Source: DASSYK01 sp036258315
GTDB lineage: Bacteria > Actinomycetota > Thermoleophilia > Solirubrobacterales > 70-9
Reading direction: 5' to 3'
Assembly: GCA_036258315.1 (NCBI GenBank)
Contig: DATADX010000006.1
Location: forward strand, 1 to 43,455
DNA length: 43,455 nucleotides
Position 1 is the stretch's first letter, and each line of letters opens with the position of its first letter. Both the position numbers and the translations under genes were made by a program. The notes below the pieces were generated by a model. It saw only the letters and a list, made by a program, of their open reading frames with translations, ran no database searches and was not told the origin of the DNA. Positions 1 through 7,401 of the stretch are shown piece after piece.

Positions 1-363
1 GAGCTGAGCGGCCTCGCGCCGATCGTCGGAGGCCGCTCGCTCGGTGCCCGAGTCGCCTGCCGCACCGTCGACGCGACGGGCGGCGTCGCGGTCCTCTGCC
101 TCGCCTTCCCGCTGCAGCCGCCGCCCCGCAAGGGCGGCAAGACGTCGCCGAGCCGGATCGAGGAGCTGGATGCGGTCCAGGTGCCCGTGCTCGTCGTGCA
201 GGGAGAGCGAGACCGCTTCGGGGTGCCGCCTGACGGGCCGGGGCGCACCGTCGTGACCGTTCCAGGGGATCACGGCCTGAAGAAGGACCTCGAAGCCGTC
301 GCCGAGGCGGTTCGCGCGTGGCTCCCCGGCGCCGTCAGCGAAGCCGCGCCGGCGCGCGCCTAG
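1..363 (+). CDS. alpha/beta hydrolase, TEX30/KANL3-like, C-terminal part
   Basis: The reading frame is open from the first base and ends at TAG 361-363, giving the last 120 residues of a gene whose start lies upstream of the window. The nucleophile elbow GGRSLG puts the probable catalytic serine at visible residue 13. A strand reading VPVLVVQGERD ends in the probable acid Asp71, and PGDHGL supplies the histidine at 91, so the visible part holds a complete Ser-Asp-His arrangement of a short soluble alpha/beta hydrolase. The short spacing with no cap domain resembles the TEX30/KANL3 (dienelactone-hydrolase-like) group. The substrate cannot be told. It converges on the M28 peptidase gene, with 35 bases between the two stops. 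Confidence 0.75.
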   Translation, partial: ELSGLAPIVGGRSLGARVACRTVDATGGVAVLCLAFPLQPPPRKGGKTSPSRIEELDAVQVPVLVVQGERDRFGVPPDGPGRTVVTVPGDHGLKKDLEAVAEAVRAWLPGAVSEAAPARA

Positions 364-398
364 TTCCGGTCGAGCTTCGCTTTTCCCGGCTACCCGGT

Positions 399-1292
399 CT
401 AGCCGGAGAGCAGCTGCTCGACGAGGCTCTGTGCCCGGACCAGGGCCGGCTTCTGGAGCCGGCCGGGCCGGTCGCAGCGCTCGTGGTGGCAGGCATCGAT
501 CCCCTTCCAGGCCTCGAGCACCGCGGCGGGGAGGCCGGCGAGCTCGAACTCGCGGTGGTCGGAGTTGCCGTCGCCCGAGTCGCGGGCCCAGCGCACCGTC
601 ACGCCCGCGCGCCCGGCGGCGGCCAGGATCGCGCCCTCGACGCCGGCTCTGACGGATGGCTGGGGCGAGCGCAGATAGAAGCGGCGCCCACGGCCGACCA
701 TGTCGACCGAGAGGGCAAAACGCAGGCCCGCCGCCCGCCGCTCACGCTCGACCGTCTTCACCAGGGCTGCCGAGCCGACGTGGTAGCCGGTGCCGATCAC
801 GACCCGCTCCTCGGAGCCGGTCGCGACCAGCCAGGTGTCGCAGGGCGCATCGAGTGACGCCAGACGCGGCGCCAGCGCGACGAGCACGCCGACGCCGGAG
901 GAGTTGTCGTTGGCGCCGAGGCCCGGCGGAACGCTGTCGATGTGCGCCATCAGGATCATCAGGCACTCGCGTGGTGTGTCGAGGGCGCCGATCACGTTCC
1001 GCGACCGGCCCCGGCCGGGCACGCCGAAGGGTGGGACGGTGACGCCGAGGCCGGCGGACCGAAACTGGCCGGCGACGTAGGCATGGGCGCGGCGCTCGTT
1101 GCGGCTGCCGGCGGGCCGCGAGCCGATCTTGCCCGAGATCCGCACTGCGGCCTCGTATGCGCTCGGCCGCGCCGCTGGCCGAGCGCTCGAGGTGTGCCCG
1201 GCGTGCGAGGCGGTCGGCGGGTTCGCGCCGGGTGCGAACGCGAGCACCAGTCCCGCGACCAGCAGCAGATCGAGGAAACTCCTCGTCGTCAC
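399..1292 (-). CDS. secreted M28-family zinc metallopeptidase
   Basis: Co-catalytic zinc aminopeptidase fold of family M28, probably acting outside the membrane. Using a GTG start at 1292 the protein has 297 residues and begins with a hydrophobic signal segment (residues 5-20). The expected metal ligands and catalytic residues are visible in order: His117 in MAHIDS, Asp129 in GANDNSSG, Glu161-Glu162 in GSEE, Asp197 in SVDMVG and His246 in SDHREF. An upstream ATG at 1331 is in frame, but it overlaps the start codon of divergent prfB and would push the signal peptide inward, so I prefer the GTG. It could be an aminopeptidase or a carboxypeptidase-like member; specificity is not readable. Confidence 0.82.
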   Translation of the reverse strand: MTTRSFLDLLLVAGLVLAFAPGANPPTASHAGHTSSARPAARPSAYEAAVRISGKIGSRPAGSRNERRAHAYVAGQFRSAGLGVTVPPFGVPGRGRSRNVIGALDTPRECLMILMAHIDSVPPGLGANDNSSGVGVLVALAPRLASLDAPCDTWLVATGSEERVVIGTGYHVGSAALVKTVERERRAAGLRFALSVDMVGRGRRFYLRSPQPSVRAGVEGAILAAAGRAGVTVRWARDSGDGNSDHREFELAGLPAAVLEAWKGIDACHHERCDRPGRLQKPALVRAQSLVEQLLSG

Positions 1293-1317
1293 GGCGGGGA
1301 TTGTCGCAGCGAGCGAA

Positions 1318-1323
1318 TACCCT
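1318..1323 (+). promoter_or_regulatory. -10 box of prfB (TACCCT)
   Basis: TACCCT ends exactly six bases before the prfB ATG at 1330. A transcript starting about seven bases after the box would begin at the start codon, and no Shine-Dalgarno sequence is visible. I therefore read it as the -10 of a leaderless message. Confidence 0.5.
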
Positions 1324-1329
1324 GTTGAC

Positions 1330-2452
1330 ATGGCCGAGACGCTCTCCGCGGAACAGGTCCCGGCGCGGCTCGCCGAGATCCGCGATCAGCTGAAGCTGCT
1401 CGCGGACTACCTTTGACCCCGATTCGCTGAGGCGCGAGGTCGAGGAGCTCGAGGGCGAGATGCAGCGCCCCGGGTTCTGGGACGACCAGGCGACCGCCGC
1501 GCAGACGTCGGCGAGGCACGCTCGCGCGCAGCGGCGCCTCGAGGGCTTCGAGCGGCTCAGCTCCGACGTCGACGACCTCGCGGAGCTCGCCGAGCTCGCG
1601 GCCGACGACGAGGAGATGGCGGACGAGCTGGCGGCTCAGATCGCCTCGATCGAGCGGCGGCTCGCCGAGCTCGAGGAGGAGCGCCTCTTCTCGGGTCCCT
1701 ATGACGCCGGCGACGCGGTCGTCACCGTCAACGCCGGTGCCGGCGGCACCGACTCGCAGGACTGGGCCGAGATGCTGCTGCGGATGTACCTGCGCTGGGC
1801 CGAGCGCCGCGGGTTCAAGATCGAAATGACGGAGGCGTCACCCGGCGAGGAGGCCGGCCTCAAGTCCGCAACCTTCATCGCCCGCGGCGAGAACGCCTAC
1901 GGGCTGTTCGCCGCCGAGCGCGGCGTCCACCGCCTGATCCGGATCTCGCCGTTCGACTCGTCGGCGCGGCGCCACACGAGCTTCGCGCAGCTCGACGTCG
2001 CCCCCCTCGTCGAGGGCGACATCGACGTCGAGATCGACGAGAGCGAGATCCGCGTCGACACCTATCGGGCGTCGGGGGCCGGAGGCCAGCACGTCAACAA
2101 GACCGACTCCGCGGTCCGGATCACCGATCTCCCCACCGGGATCGTCGTCCAGTGCCAGAACGAGCGCTCGCAGGCTCAGAACAAGGCGGTTGCGATGCAG
2201 CTCCTGAAGAGCCGCCTGCTCGAGCTCGAGGAGCGCAAGCGAGCCGATGAGCTGGCGAAGGAGCGCGGCGAGGTCAAGTCGGCCGAGTGGGGATCCCAGA
2301 TCCGCAGCTACTTCCTGCATCCCGATCAGCGCGTCAAGGACCACCGCACCGGCTACGAGGTGGGTGACGCGCAGCGCGTCCTCGACGGCGACCTCGACGG
2401 CTTCGTGCGCGAGTACCTGAACCAGAGCGCCGCCGGCGCGATCGCCGGCTAG
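1330..2452 (+). CDS. prfB: peptide chain release factor 2 (RF2), programmed +1 frameshift
   Basis: RF2 ends translation at UGA and UAA by hydrolysing peptidyl-tRNA on the ribosome. The first frame runs from ATG 1330 for 28 codons to an in-frame TGA at 1414-1416. A +1 shift at CTT-TGA-C continues as Asp-Pro-Asp-Ser, giving 373 residues, the normal RF2 length. The stop-codon recognition tripeptide SPF sits in LIRISPFDSS, and the catalytic GGQ loop in GAGGQHVNKTDSAVRI. The N-terminal coiled-coil domain is normal. Expression should be autoregulated, because low RF2 favours the shift. The next gene starts 2-8 bases after the stop, which suggests coupling. It is divergent from the M28 peptidase. 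This is not a pseudogene: both sides of the stop are conserved RF2 sequence. Confidence 0.95.
1411..1417 (+). promoter_or_regulatory. RF2 programmed +1 frameshift site CTTTGAC
   Basis: CTT (Leu28) is followed by in-frame TGA, and the seven bases CTTTGAC match the classical RF2 recoding heptamer. The Shine-Dalgarno-like AGGGGG that stimulates the E. coli shift just upstream is not present here; only GCGGAC is seen at the equivalent distance. Confidence 0.88.
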
Positions 2453-2460
2453 GCGTGCCG

Positions 2461-3630
2461 ATGCGGCGGGTCAGCGTCGGACTCTCCGAGGAGCGCGACT
2501 CCCGCGCGGCGGCGGCGGAGGCGGCCGGCCGCGCGGGCGCCGGGCTCGACGGAGGCTGCGACCTCTGCCTCGTGTTCGCAAGCGGCGAGCACCTGCCGCT
2601 GCTCGGCGAGCTGCTCTCCGAGGTCGCCGGGCGTCTCTCCCCCCGCAACCTGATCGGCTGCGGCGCCGGCGGCACCCTCGCCTCCGGCCGCGAGCTCGAG
2701 CGCGGTCCAGGCCTGGTCGTCTGGGCGGCGTCCCTCCCCGGCGTCGAGGTGGACACGCTGGTCCTCCCCGAGGAGCGCCCCGGCGAGGAGCAGCCCCTGT
2801 TCGAGCTGCCCGGCTCAGCCGCCGATTCCACCGACCGGGCGATGATCTTGCTGGCCGACCCCTACCGCTGCTCGATCGAGCCCTGGCTGGAGGAGATCTC
2901 GCGCACGCACCCGGGCCTGCCCGTGCTCGGGGGGCTGGCGAGCGCCGCGCTTCAGGACGGCAGCGCGATCGCCGCGCTCCACGATGGGGAGCTGCGCAGC
3001 GCCGGCGCCGCGGCCGCGCTCATCTCCGGCGTCCAGGTGCTCCCCTGCGTCTCGCAGGGCGCGGCCCCGGTCGGCCCGGAGATGACCGTCACGGCGGCCG
3101 AGCGCAACGTGATCGGGGAGCTCGCGAGCAAGCCCGCGATGGAGCGCCTCGGCGAGGTGATCGCCGCGCTCCCCGATTCGGAGCGGGAGCTGGCCGCGAA
3201 CGGGGTCCTGCTCGGGATCGTGATCGACGAGAACCGTCCCGAGCACGAGCGCGGCGACTTCCTCGTCCGCCCGATCGCGGGCGCCGACCGGGAGACCGGC
3301 TCGATCGTGCTCGGCGAGCGCGTCAGGGTGGGGCAGACCGTCCGCCTGCACGTCCGCGACGCGGCCTCCGCCGACGAGGACCTGCGCGCGGCGCTCCGCG
3401 ACCAGGCGCTGGCGCTCGGCCCCGAGGGGGCCGCCGGCGCGCTGATGTTCACCTGCAACGGGCGGGGCTCGCACATGTTCGACCTCCCCGACCACGACGC
3501 GGGCGCCCTCGAGGACGCCCTCGGCGTTCCGGCCGCGGGGTTCTTCTGCGCCGGCGAGATCGGGCCGGTCGGCGGGCGCAACTTCCTGCACGGGTTCACC
3601 GCGACCCTCGCGGTCTTCCCCGCCTCGTAG
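2461..3630 (+). CDS. FIST N/C-domain protein
   Basis: A soluble 389-residue protein with the FIST (F-box and intracellular signal transduction) architecture. An N-terminal alpha/beta region covers about residues 30-185, and a FIST_C domain with the typical ending GFFCAGEIGPVGG covers about 220-375. FIST domains are thought to sense small ligands, perhaps amino acids, and are often joined to signalling modules; here the domain stands alone. ATG 2461 is eight bases after the prfB stop, and a GTG at 2455 is an in-frame alternative two codons earlier. It is probably co-transcribed with prfB. No partner kinase, cyclase or receptor is adjacent, so the pathway is unknown. Confidence 0.75.
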   Translation: MRRVSVGLSEERDSRAAAAEAAGRAGAGLDGGCDLCLVFASGEHLPLLGELLSEVAGRLSPRNLIGCGAGGTLASGRELERGPGLVVWAASLPGVEVDTLVLPEERPGEEQPLFELPGSAADSTDRAMILLADPYRCSIEPWLEEISRTHPGLPVLGGLASAALQDGSAIAALHDGELRSAGAAAALISGVQVLPCVSQGAAPVGPEMTVTAAERNVIGELASKPAMERLGEVIAALPDSERELAANGVLLGIVIDENRPEHERGDFLVRPIAGADRETGSIVLGERVRVGQTVRLHVRDAASADEDLRAALRDQALALGPEGAAGALMFTCNGRGSHMFDLPDHDAGALEDALGVPAAGFFCAGEIGPVGGRNFLHGFTATLAVFPAS

Positions 3631-3639
3631 GCACTCAGC

Positions 3640-4260
3640 TCAAGCGCGGAGCGACCCCTCGAGCTCGAGCAGCGCCCGCTTCATCTCCGGGCCGCCGCCG
3701 TAGTTGCCGGGTTTGCCGCCCACCTGGATGACGCGGTGGCACGGGACGATCAGGGGAACCGGGTTGATGCCGCAGGCAGTGCCGGCTGCCCGGAACGCGC
3801 GCGGGTTGCCGGCCTGGGCCGCGACCTCGCCGTAGCTCAGCGTCTCCCCGTAGGGGATCCGGGCGACGGCGTGCAGCACCTTGTCGGCGAAGCCTCTGCT
3901 GAGCCGCCAGTCGACCGGGAGATCGAAGGCGGTGAGCTTCCCCTCGAAGTAATCGTCGAGCTCACGGCGGGCCCGATCGAGCCGCCGCGGCGCCTCGAGC
4001 ACCCGTGGGGACACCTCGGCCGCGAGCCGGCTCAGGACCTCGTCGACGTCCTGGTTCGGCAGCCCGACCTTGACGATTCCCCGATCGGTCGCCGCCAGCA
4101 ACAGCCGGCCGAACGGCGAATCGGCGGTCGCGTACGCGACCTCGACGAGGCCCTCGTCCTCGGCGCGGTCGAGCAGGCGCGCGGTCGCATCGCCGAGGTC
4201 GACCTCCGCGGCCGCGCCACGCAGGGCGCTCCTCAGTTGCCTCTCGCTGATCGGATTCAT
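3640..4260 (-). CDS. ogt: methylated-DNA--[protein]-cysteine S-methyltransferase (Ogt type)
   Basis: A suicide repair enzyme that moves an alkyl group from O6-alkylguanine to its own cysteine. The 206-residue protein has the active-site motif IVPCHRV with acceptor Cys174, the helix-turn-helix segment before it (IPYGETLSYGEVA, 135-147) and the C-terminal YGGGPEMKR. About 40 residues before the usual Ogt start (MNPISERQLRSAL onward) are extra and not part of the catalytic fold. The ATG overlaps the TGA of the upstream ECF sigma gene in ATGA form, so the two are translationally coupled. That pairing suggests the sigma factor controls, or is controlled together with, alkylation repair. The extra N-terminus could touch the sigma factor, which is an inference only. 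Confidence 0.9.
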   Translation of the reverse strand: MNPISERQLRSALRGAAAEVDLGDATARLLDRAEDEGLVEVAYATADSPFGRLLLAATDRGIVKVGLPNQDVDEVLSRLAAEVSPRVLEAPRRLDRARRELDDYFEGKLTAFDLPVDWRLSRGFADKVLHAVARIPYGETLSYGEVAAQAGNPRAFRAAGTACGINPVPLIVPCHRVIQVGGKPGNYGGGPEMKRALLELEGSLRA

Positions 4261-4745
4261 CTCAATTCACCTCGCAGCTTCTTCAATCCTTCGTGGACGT
4301 TCCGGCGTGCCGCGTCCTCCGAGCTGCCGAGCAACTCGGCGATCTGGCCATAGGCCATGTCGGTCGCGAAGCGCAGCACTACGGCGCTTCGTTGCTTCGG
4401 GGGCAGCACGCTGACCAACTTCCATATCTCCCCGTCGGGCGCCGCGCTCTCGAGCGCCTCGTCCGAGACCGCCACGCCGCCCCCGACCTCCTCGCCGCTC
4501 CCGGCGGGAACCGCGCGGCGTGAGCCCGCGCGGTGGTGATCGATCGCCTTGCGGTGGGCGATCGTCAGGAGCCAGGAGCGCAGGTTGCCGCCGTGGCCCA
4601 GCTGCGGATAGCCCCGCAGCGCCGCGATGAACGTCTCCTGGAAGACGTCCTCGGCATCGTGGGGACCGACCGAGGCGACGAGAAACCCCAGCACGTCACG
4701 CGCGTGCTCGTCGAGCAGCTCCTGAAACGGCGGTAGCGTTGCCAT
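4257..4745 (-). CDS. ECF-type RNA polymerase sigma factor
   Basis: A 162-residue sigma-70-family factor of the extracytoplasmic-function class, with only regions 2 and 4. Region 2 covers about residues 8-72, including DAEDVFQETFIAALR and LRSWLLTIAHRKAIDHHR. Region 4 covers about 103-158, with LPPKQRSAVVLRF and the helix-turn-helix YGQIAELLGSSEDAARR. The frame stays open far upstream, but those codons read through nadC on the other strand. The ATG at 4745 begins the conserved protein and lies only six bases from the nadC start. No anti-sigma gene follows; instead its stop overlaps the ogt start. It probably directs transcription of its own operon. Confidence 0.88.
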   Translation of the reverse strand: MATLPPFQELLDEHARDVLGFLVASVGPHDAEDVFQETFIAALRGYPQLGHGGNLRSWLLTIAHRKAIDHHRAGSRRAVPAGSGEEVGGGVAVSDEALESAAPDGEIWKLVSVLPPKQRSAVVLRFATDMAYGQIAELLGSSEDAARRNVHEGLKKLRGELR

Positions 4746-4751
4746 CCGACC

Positions 4752-5600
4752 ATGAAACGTCCCACAGACGAGCTTCGTGAGATCGTTGCCCGGGCGCTCG
4801 CCGAGGACGTCGGGCACGGCGACGTGACCGCCACGGCCACGATCCCCGAGCACGCCCGGGCGCGCGCCTTCCTGGTCCAGAAGCAGCCGGGGGTGCTGTT
4901 CGGCCTCGACGCCGCGCGCGAGGCCCTGATCCAATCCGGCGCCGAGCGTTTCGAGGCGTTGCTCCCCGAGGGGGAGTGGCGCGACGACGTCCCCGCCAAG
5001 GCGGCGACCGCGAGCGGCCCAGCTCGCGCCCTGCTCGCGGGCGAGCGTGTCGCACTCAACCTGCTCGCCCACCTGTCCGGAATCGCGACGCTCACCGCGC
5101 GCTTCGTCGAGGCGGTCGGGGGCTCGGGGGTCCGCATCCTCGACACGCGCAAGACCACCCCCGGACTGCGGGCGCTCGAGAAGGCGGCCGTCGCCGCGGG
5201 AGGGGGCGAGAACCACCGGATGGGCCTCTACGACGCCATCCTGATCAAGGAGAACCACGCGGCGATCGCCGGCGGAGTCGAGCAGGCCGTCCGCCGGGCG
5301 CGTGCGGCCCAGCCCTGCCTCCCGATCGAGGTCGAGGCGCGCGATCTCGACGAGGTCCGCGCCGCCGTGGGCGCGGGCGCGGACAGGGTCCTGCTCGACA
5401 ACATGGGCCCCGAGCAGCTGCGCGCCGCGGTGGCCGCCGCGCGCGACGGCGGCGGCGGATCCGCCCTCGAGGCCTCAGGCGGCGTCACCCTCGCCACGAT
5501 CGCCGAGGTCGCGGCCACCGGAGTCGACCTCATCTCCGTCGGCGCCCTCACGCACTCGGCCCCGGCCCTGGACGTGAGCATGGAGCTTCAGCCCGGATAG
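4752..5600 (+). CDS. nadC: nicotinate-nucleotide pyrophosphorylase (carboxylating)
   Basis: Quinolinate phosphoribosyltransferase turns quinolinate and PRPP into nicotinate mononucleotide, CO2 and pyrophosphate in de novo NAD synthesis. The 282-residue length is normal. Family signatures are present: the N-terminal ALAEDVGHGDVT, LNLLAHLSGIATLT, the PRPP/quinolinate-binding ILDTRKTTPGLR, and C-terminal LLDNMGPEQL, LEASGGVTL and ISVGALTHS. The ATG at 4752 leaves six bases to the divergent sigma gene. A TAGCGT at 4734-4739 lies 12 bases upstream and may be its -10, inside the sigma gene. nadA (9468) is in the same window and nadB is not. Its TAG is also part of the -10 box proposed for the next gene. 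Confidence 0.95.
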   Translation: MKRPTDELREIVARALAEDVGHGDVTATATIPEHARARAFLVQKQPGVLFGLDAAREALIQSGAERFEALLPEGEWRDDVPAKAATASGPARALLAGERVALNLLAHLSGIATLTARFVEAVGGSGVRILDTRKTTPGLRALEKAAVAAGGGENHRMGLYDAILIKENHAAIAGGVEQAVRRARAAQPCLPIEVEARDLDEVRAAVGAGADRVLLDNMGPEQLRAAVAAARDGGGGSALEASGGVTLATIAEVAATGVDLISVGALTHSAPALDVSMELQPG

Positions 5601-5603
5601 AGT
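5598..5603 (+). promoter_or_regulatory. -10 box TAGAGT of the NTF2-like gene
   Basis: TAGAGT begins at the nadC stop codon and ends six bases before the GTG at 5610. There is no ribosome binding site between them, so it is a candidate for a leaderless start. Confidence 0.45.
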
Positions 5604-5609
5604 CGCTCC

Positions 5610-6128
5610 GTGCCTGCCCCAACGGAGGAGAAGCGCCGCAAGCGCGAGGCGCTCGTGCGCGAGCACATGGATTCCGAGAACCGGCACGAGTTCGAGGCGA
5701 CCCTCGCGACGTTCGATCACCCCCGCTACGAGCTGGTCGGAACCGGCCAGGTCTACGACGGCCCGGACGAGGTGAGGCGCTACTTCGACGAGACCCGCCG
5801 CGCGTTCCCCGACCAGCGCAACGAGCTGCTTGCCCTGTACCACGCGGACGACGCCGTCCTCGTCGAAGCGGTCGTCCGCGGAACCCACCTCGGCCCCCTC
5901 CAGAGCCTCCCTGCGACCGGGCGCAGCTTCGAGCTGCCGATCCTCTCGATCTTCCAGTTCGACGGCGACAGGCTGGTCGGCGAGCGCGTCTACTTCGACT
6001 CGACGACGATGCTGCGCCAACTCGGCGTCGCGCGCGATCCGCTCAGCCTTGGCGGTCGCCTCGGGACGGTGCTCGCGCATCCGCTGACGATCGGCCGCGG
6101 TCTGGTGCGGCGGGTGGCCGGTCGCTAG
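5610..6128 (+). CDS. NTF2-like / SnoaL-fold protein
   Basis: A 172-residue soluble protein with the cone-shaped NTF2-like (SnoaL/ester cyclase) pattern. It has an N-terminal helix (KRRKREALVREHMDSENR), the segment FDHPRYELVGTGQVYDGPDE, and then strands ending in SIFQFDGDRLVGERVYFD. Members include polyketide cyclases, isomerases and many proteins of unknown substrate, and nothing here fixes the reaction. The GTG start follows nadC by nine bases. Its last 86 bases overlap the end of dinB on the other strand, which is unusually long for a tail-to-tail overlap. The family assignment is fairly safe; the function is unknown. Confidence 0.72.
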   Translation: MPAPTEEKRRKREALVREHMDSENRHEFEATLATFDHPRYELVGTGQVYDGPDEVRRYFDETRRAFPDQRNELLALYHADDAVLVEAVVRGTHLGPLQSLPATGRSFELPILSIFQFDGDRLVGERVYFDSTTMLRQLGVARDPLSLGGRLGTVLAHPLTIGRGLVRRVAGR

Positions 6129-7332
6129 GTTCCTCGCCCGGCCGCAGCCACGGAGTGAGCGACGGGTCGCGGCGCAGCGAAGCGGCGCGCCGAATCGCGT
6201 CGGGGCCGTACCGGTCACGGAGCTCGTCGATCGCGGCGTCGAGGGCGGGTTCCCGCCGGCGATCGAACGGCAACTCGAGCTGGTCGCCGCAGCCACGCGG
6301 CGCCAGGTTGGAGATGGCGATCCCGAGCAGGGTGATGCCGCGGCGCTCGATCGTCGGTGTGGCGACGGCGAGCAGCGACCGCCCCGCCGCGAGGATCGCT
6401 CCCGTTCCCGCCGTCGGGTGGGGGAGCGACCGGGAGCGCGTCGCGCGCGAGAAATCGTCGAAGCGCAGGCGCAGCGTCACCGTGCGGCCGGCGCGCCGCG
6501 AGGAACGCATCCGCCGTGTGACCCGGTCGACGAGAGCGACGAGCACGGCCTCGAGCTCGGCGGGTGACCGCCGCGACCTGCCCAGGGCAGACTGCGACCC
6601 GAACGAGCCCCGGCCGCGCCCGGGGCGGACGCGGCGGGGGTCGCGGTTGCGTGAGATCGCGTGGAGGTGACGCGCGGAGGCCGGGCCGAGCGCCAGCGCG
6701 AGCTCGGCCTCGCTGCGGCGCGCGAGCTCGCCGACCGTGCGGATCCCGCGGGCGAGGAGCTTCTCGGCCGTCACCTCGCCGACGCCCCACAGCCTGCCGA
6801 CCGGAAGCGGGTGCAGGAACGCCCTCTCATCGGCAGGCTCGACGACCAGCAGGCCGTCCGGCTTCGCCGCCCGGCTCCCCATCTTCGCGAGCACCTTGGT
6901 CCTCGCGACGCCGACGGTGACCGGCAGGCCGACCTCCTCGCGCACCCGGCGCCGCAGGCGCTCCGCGATCTGCCGCGGCGTGCCCGAGATCGCCTCGAGG
7001 CCGCGAACGTCGAGAAAGGCCTCCTCCATCGAAAGGCCCTCGACCAGCGGCGCCGTCTCCCTGAAGATCTCGAACAGGGCCTTGCTGGCATCGACGTACG
7101 CCGAGAAGTGAGGATCGACGACCGCGGCGTGCGGGCACAACCGGCGCGCCCTGCGGCCGCCCATCCCGCCGTGAACGCCGTATGCGCGCGCCTCGTAGCT
7201 CGCCGCCATCACCACGCCCGAGCCCACGATCGTCGGACGGCCGCGAAGCGAAGGGTCGTCCCGCTGCTCGACCGAGGCGAAGAAGGCATCGGCGTCGGCG
7301 TGCAGAATGGACGCCCGATTGGGCACGAACAT
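6043..7332 (-). CDS. dinB: DNA polymerase IV (Y-family translesion polymerase)
   Basis: A distributive polymerase that copies damaged DNA. The 429-residue protein has the palm motif HADADAFFASVE (first catalytic Asp13), YEARAYGV (47-53), the thumb helix-hairpin-helix VGRLWGVGEVTAEKL and a little finger. Near the C-terminus QLELPF resembles a beta-clamp-binding peptide. The usual catalytic pair Asp-Glu is Glu103-Glu104 here (SMEEAFLDV), a conservative change of a metal ligand. ATG 7332 is chosen because it starts the conserved protein. The frame also stays open upstream, but only through the divergent gene. A perfect LexA-type palindrome covers the start codon, so the gene should be SOS-controlled. 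The 3' end overlaps the NTF2-like gene by 86 bases. Confidence 0.9.
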   Translation of the reverse strand: MFVPNRASILHADADAFFASVEQRDDPSLRGRPTIVGSGVVMAASYEARAYGVHGGMGGRRARRLCPHAAVVDPHFSAYVDASKALFEIFRETAPLVEGLSMEEAFLDVRGLEAISGTPRQIAERLRRRVREEVGLPVTVGVARTKVLAKMGSRAAKPDGLLVVEPADERAFLHPLPVGRLWGVGEVTAEKLLARGIRTVGELARRSEAELALALGPASARHLHAISRNRDPRRVRPGRGRGSFGSQSALGRSRRSPAELEAVLVALVDRVTRRMRSSRRAGRTVTLRLRFDDFSRATRSRSLPHPTAGTGAILAAGRSLLAVATPTIERRGITLLGIAISNLAPRGCGDQLELPFDRRREPALDAAIDELRDRYGPDAIRRAASLRRDPSLTPWLRPGEEPSDRPPAAPDRGRSSADARAPSRGDRQG

Positions 7333-7339
7333 ATGTTCG
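7326..7339 (-). promoter_or_regulatory. LexA-type SOS box overlapping the dinB start codon
   Basis: CGAACATATGTTCG is a perfect 14-base palindrome that matches the Gram-positive LexA consensus CGAACRNRYGTTYC at 13 of 14 positions and is symmetric where that consensus is not. The dinB ATG occupies 7332-7330 inside it. Bound LexA would block both transcription start and leader of dinB, and is about 50 bases from the -10 of the divergent membrane-protein gene. Confidence 0.75.
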
Positions 7340-7389
7340 CATCCGCGACCGCCCGGATCAACCGCCGTGGGCCGGCGGACCCCTCCCGT

Positions 7390-7395
7390 CACAAT
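7390..7395 (+). promoter_or_regulatory. -10-like box CACAAT of the UPF0104-type gene
   Basis: CACAAT ends six bases before the GTG at 7402, the same spacing seen for several other genes here. No Shine-Dalgarno sequence is present. Confidence 0.4.
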
Positions 7396-7401
7396 CGAAC
7401 C

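Noticed and set aside
1330..1416. A short gene of 28 codons ending at TGA, with prfB starting later at ATG 1460
   Set aside because: The two frames join at the exact RF2 recoding heptamer, and both sides are RF2 sequence, so this is one frameshifted gene.
4976..6670. Long open frame on the plus strand (564 codons)
   Set aside because: It runs out of frame through nadC, the NTF2-like gene and antisense to dinB; its composition is Arg/Pro-rich as expected for a GC-rich shadow.
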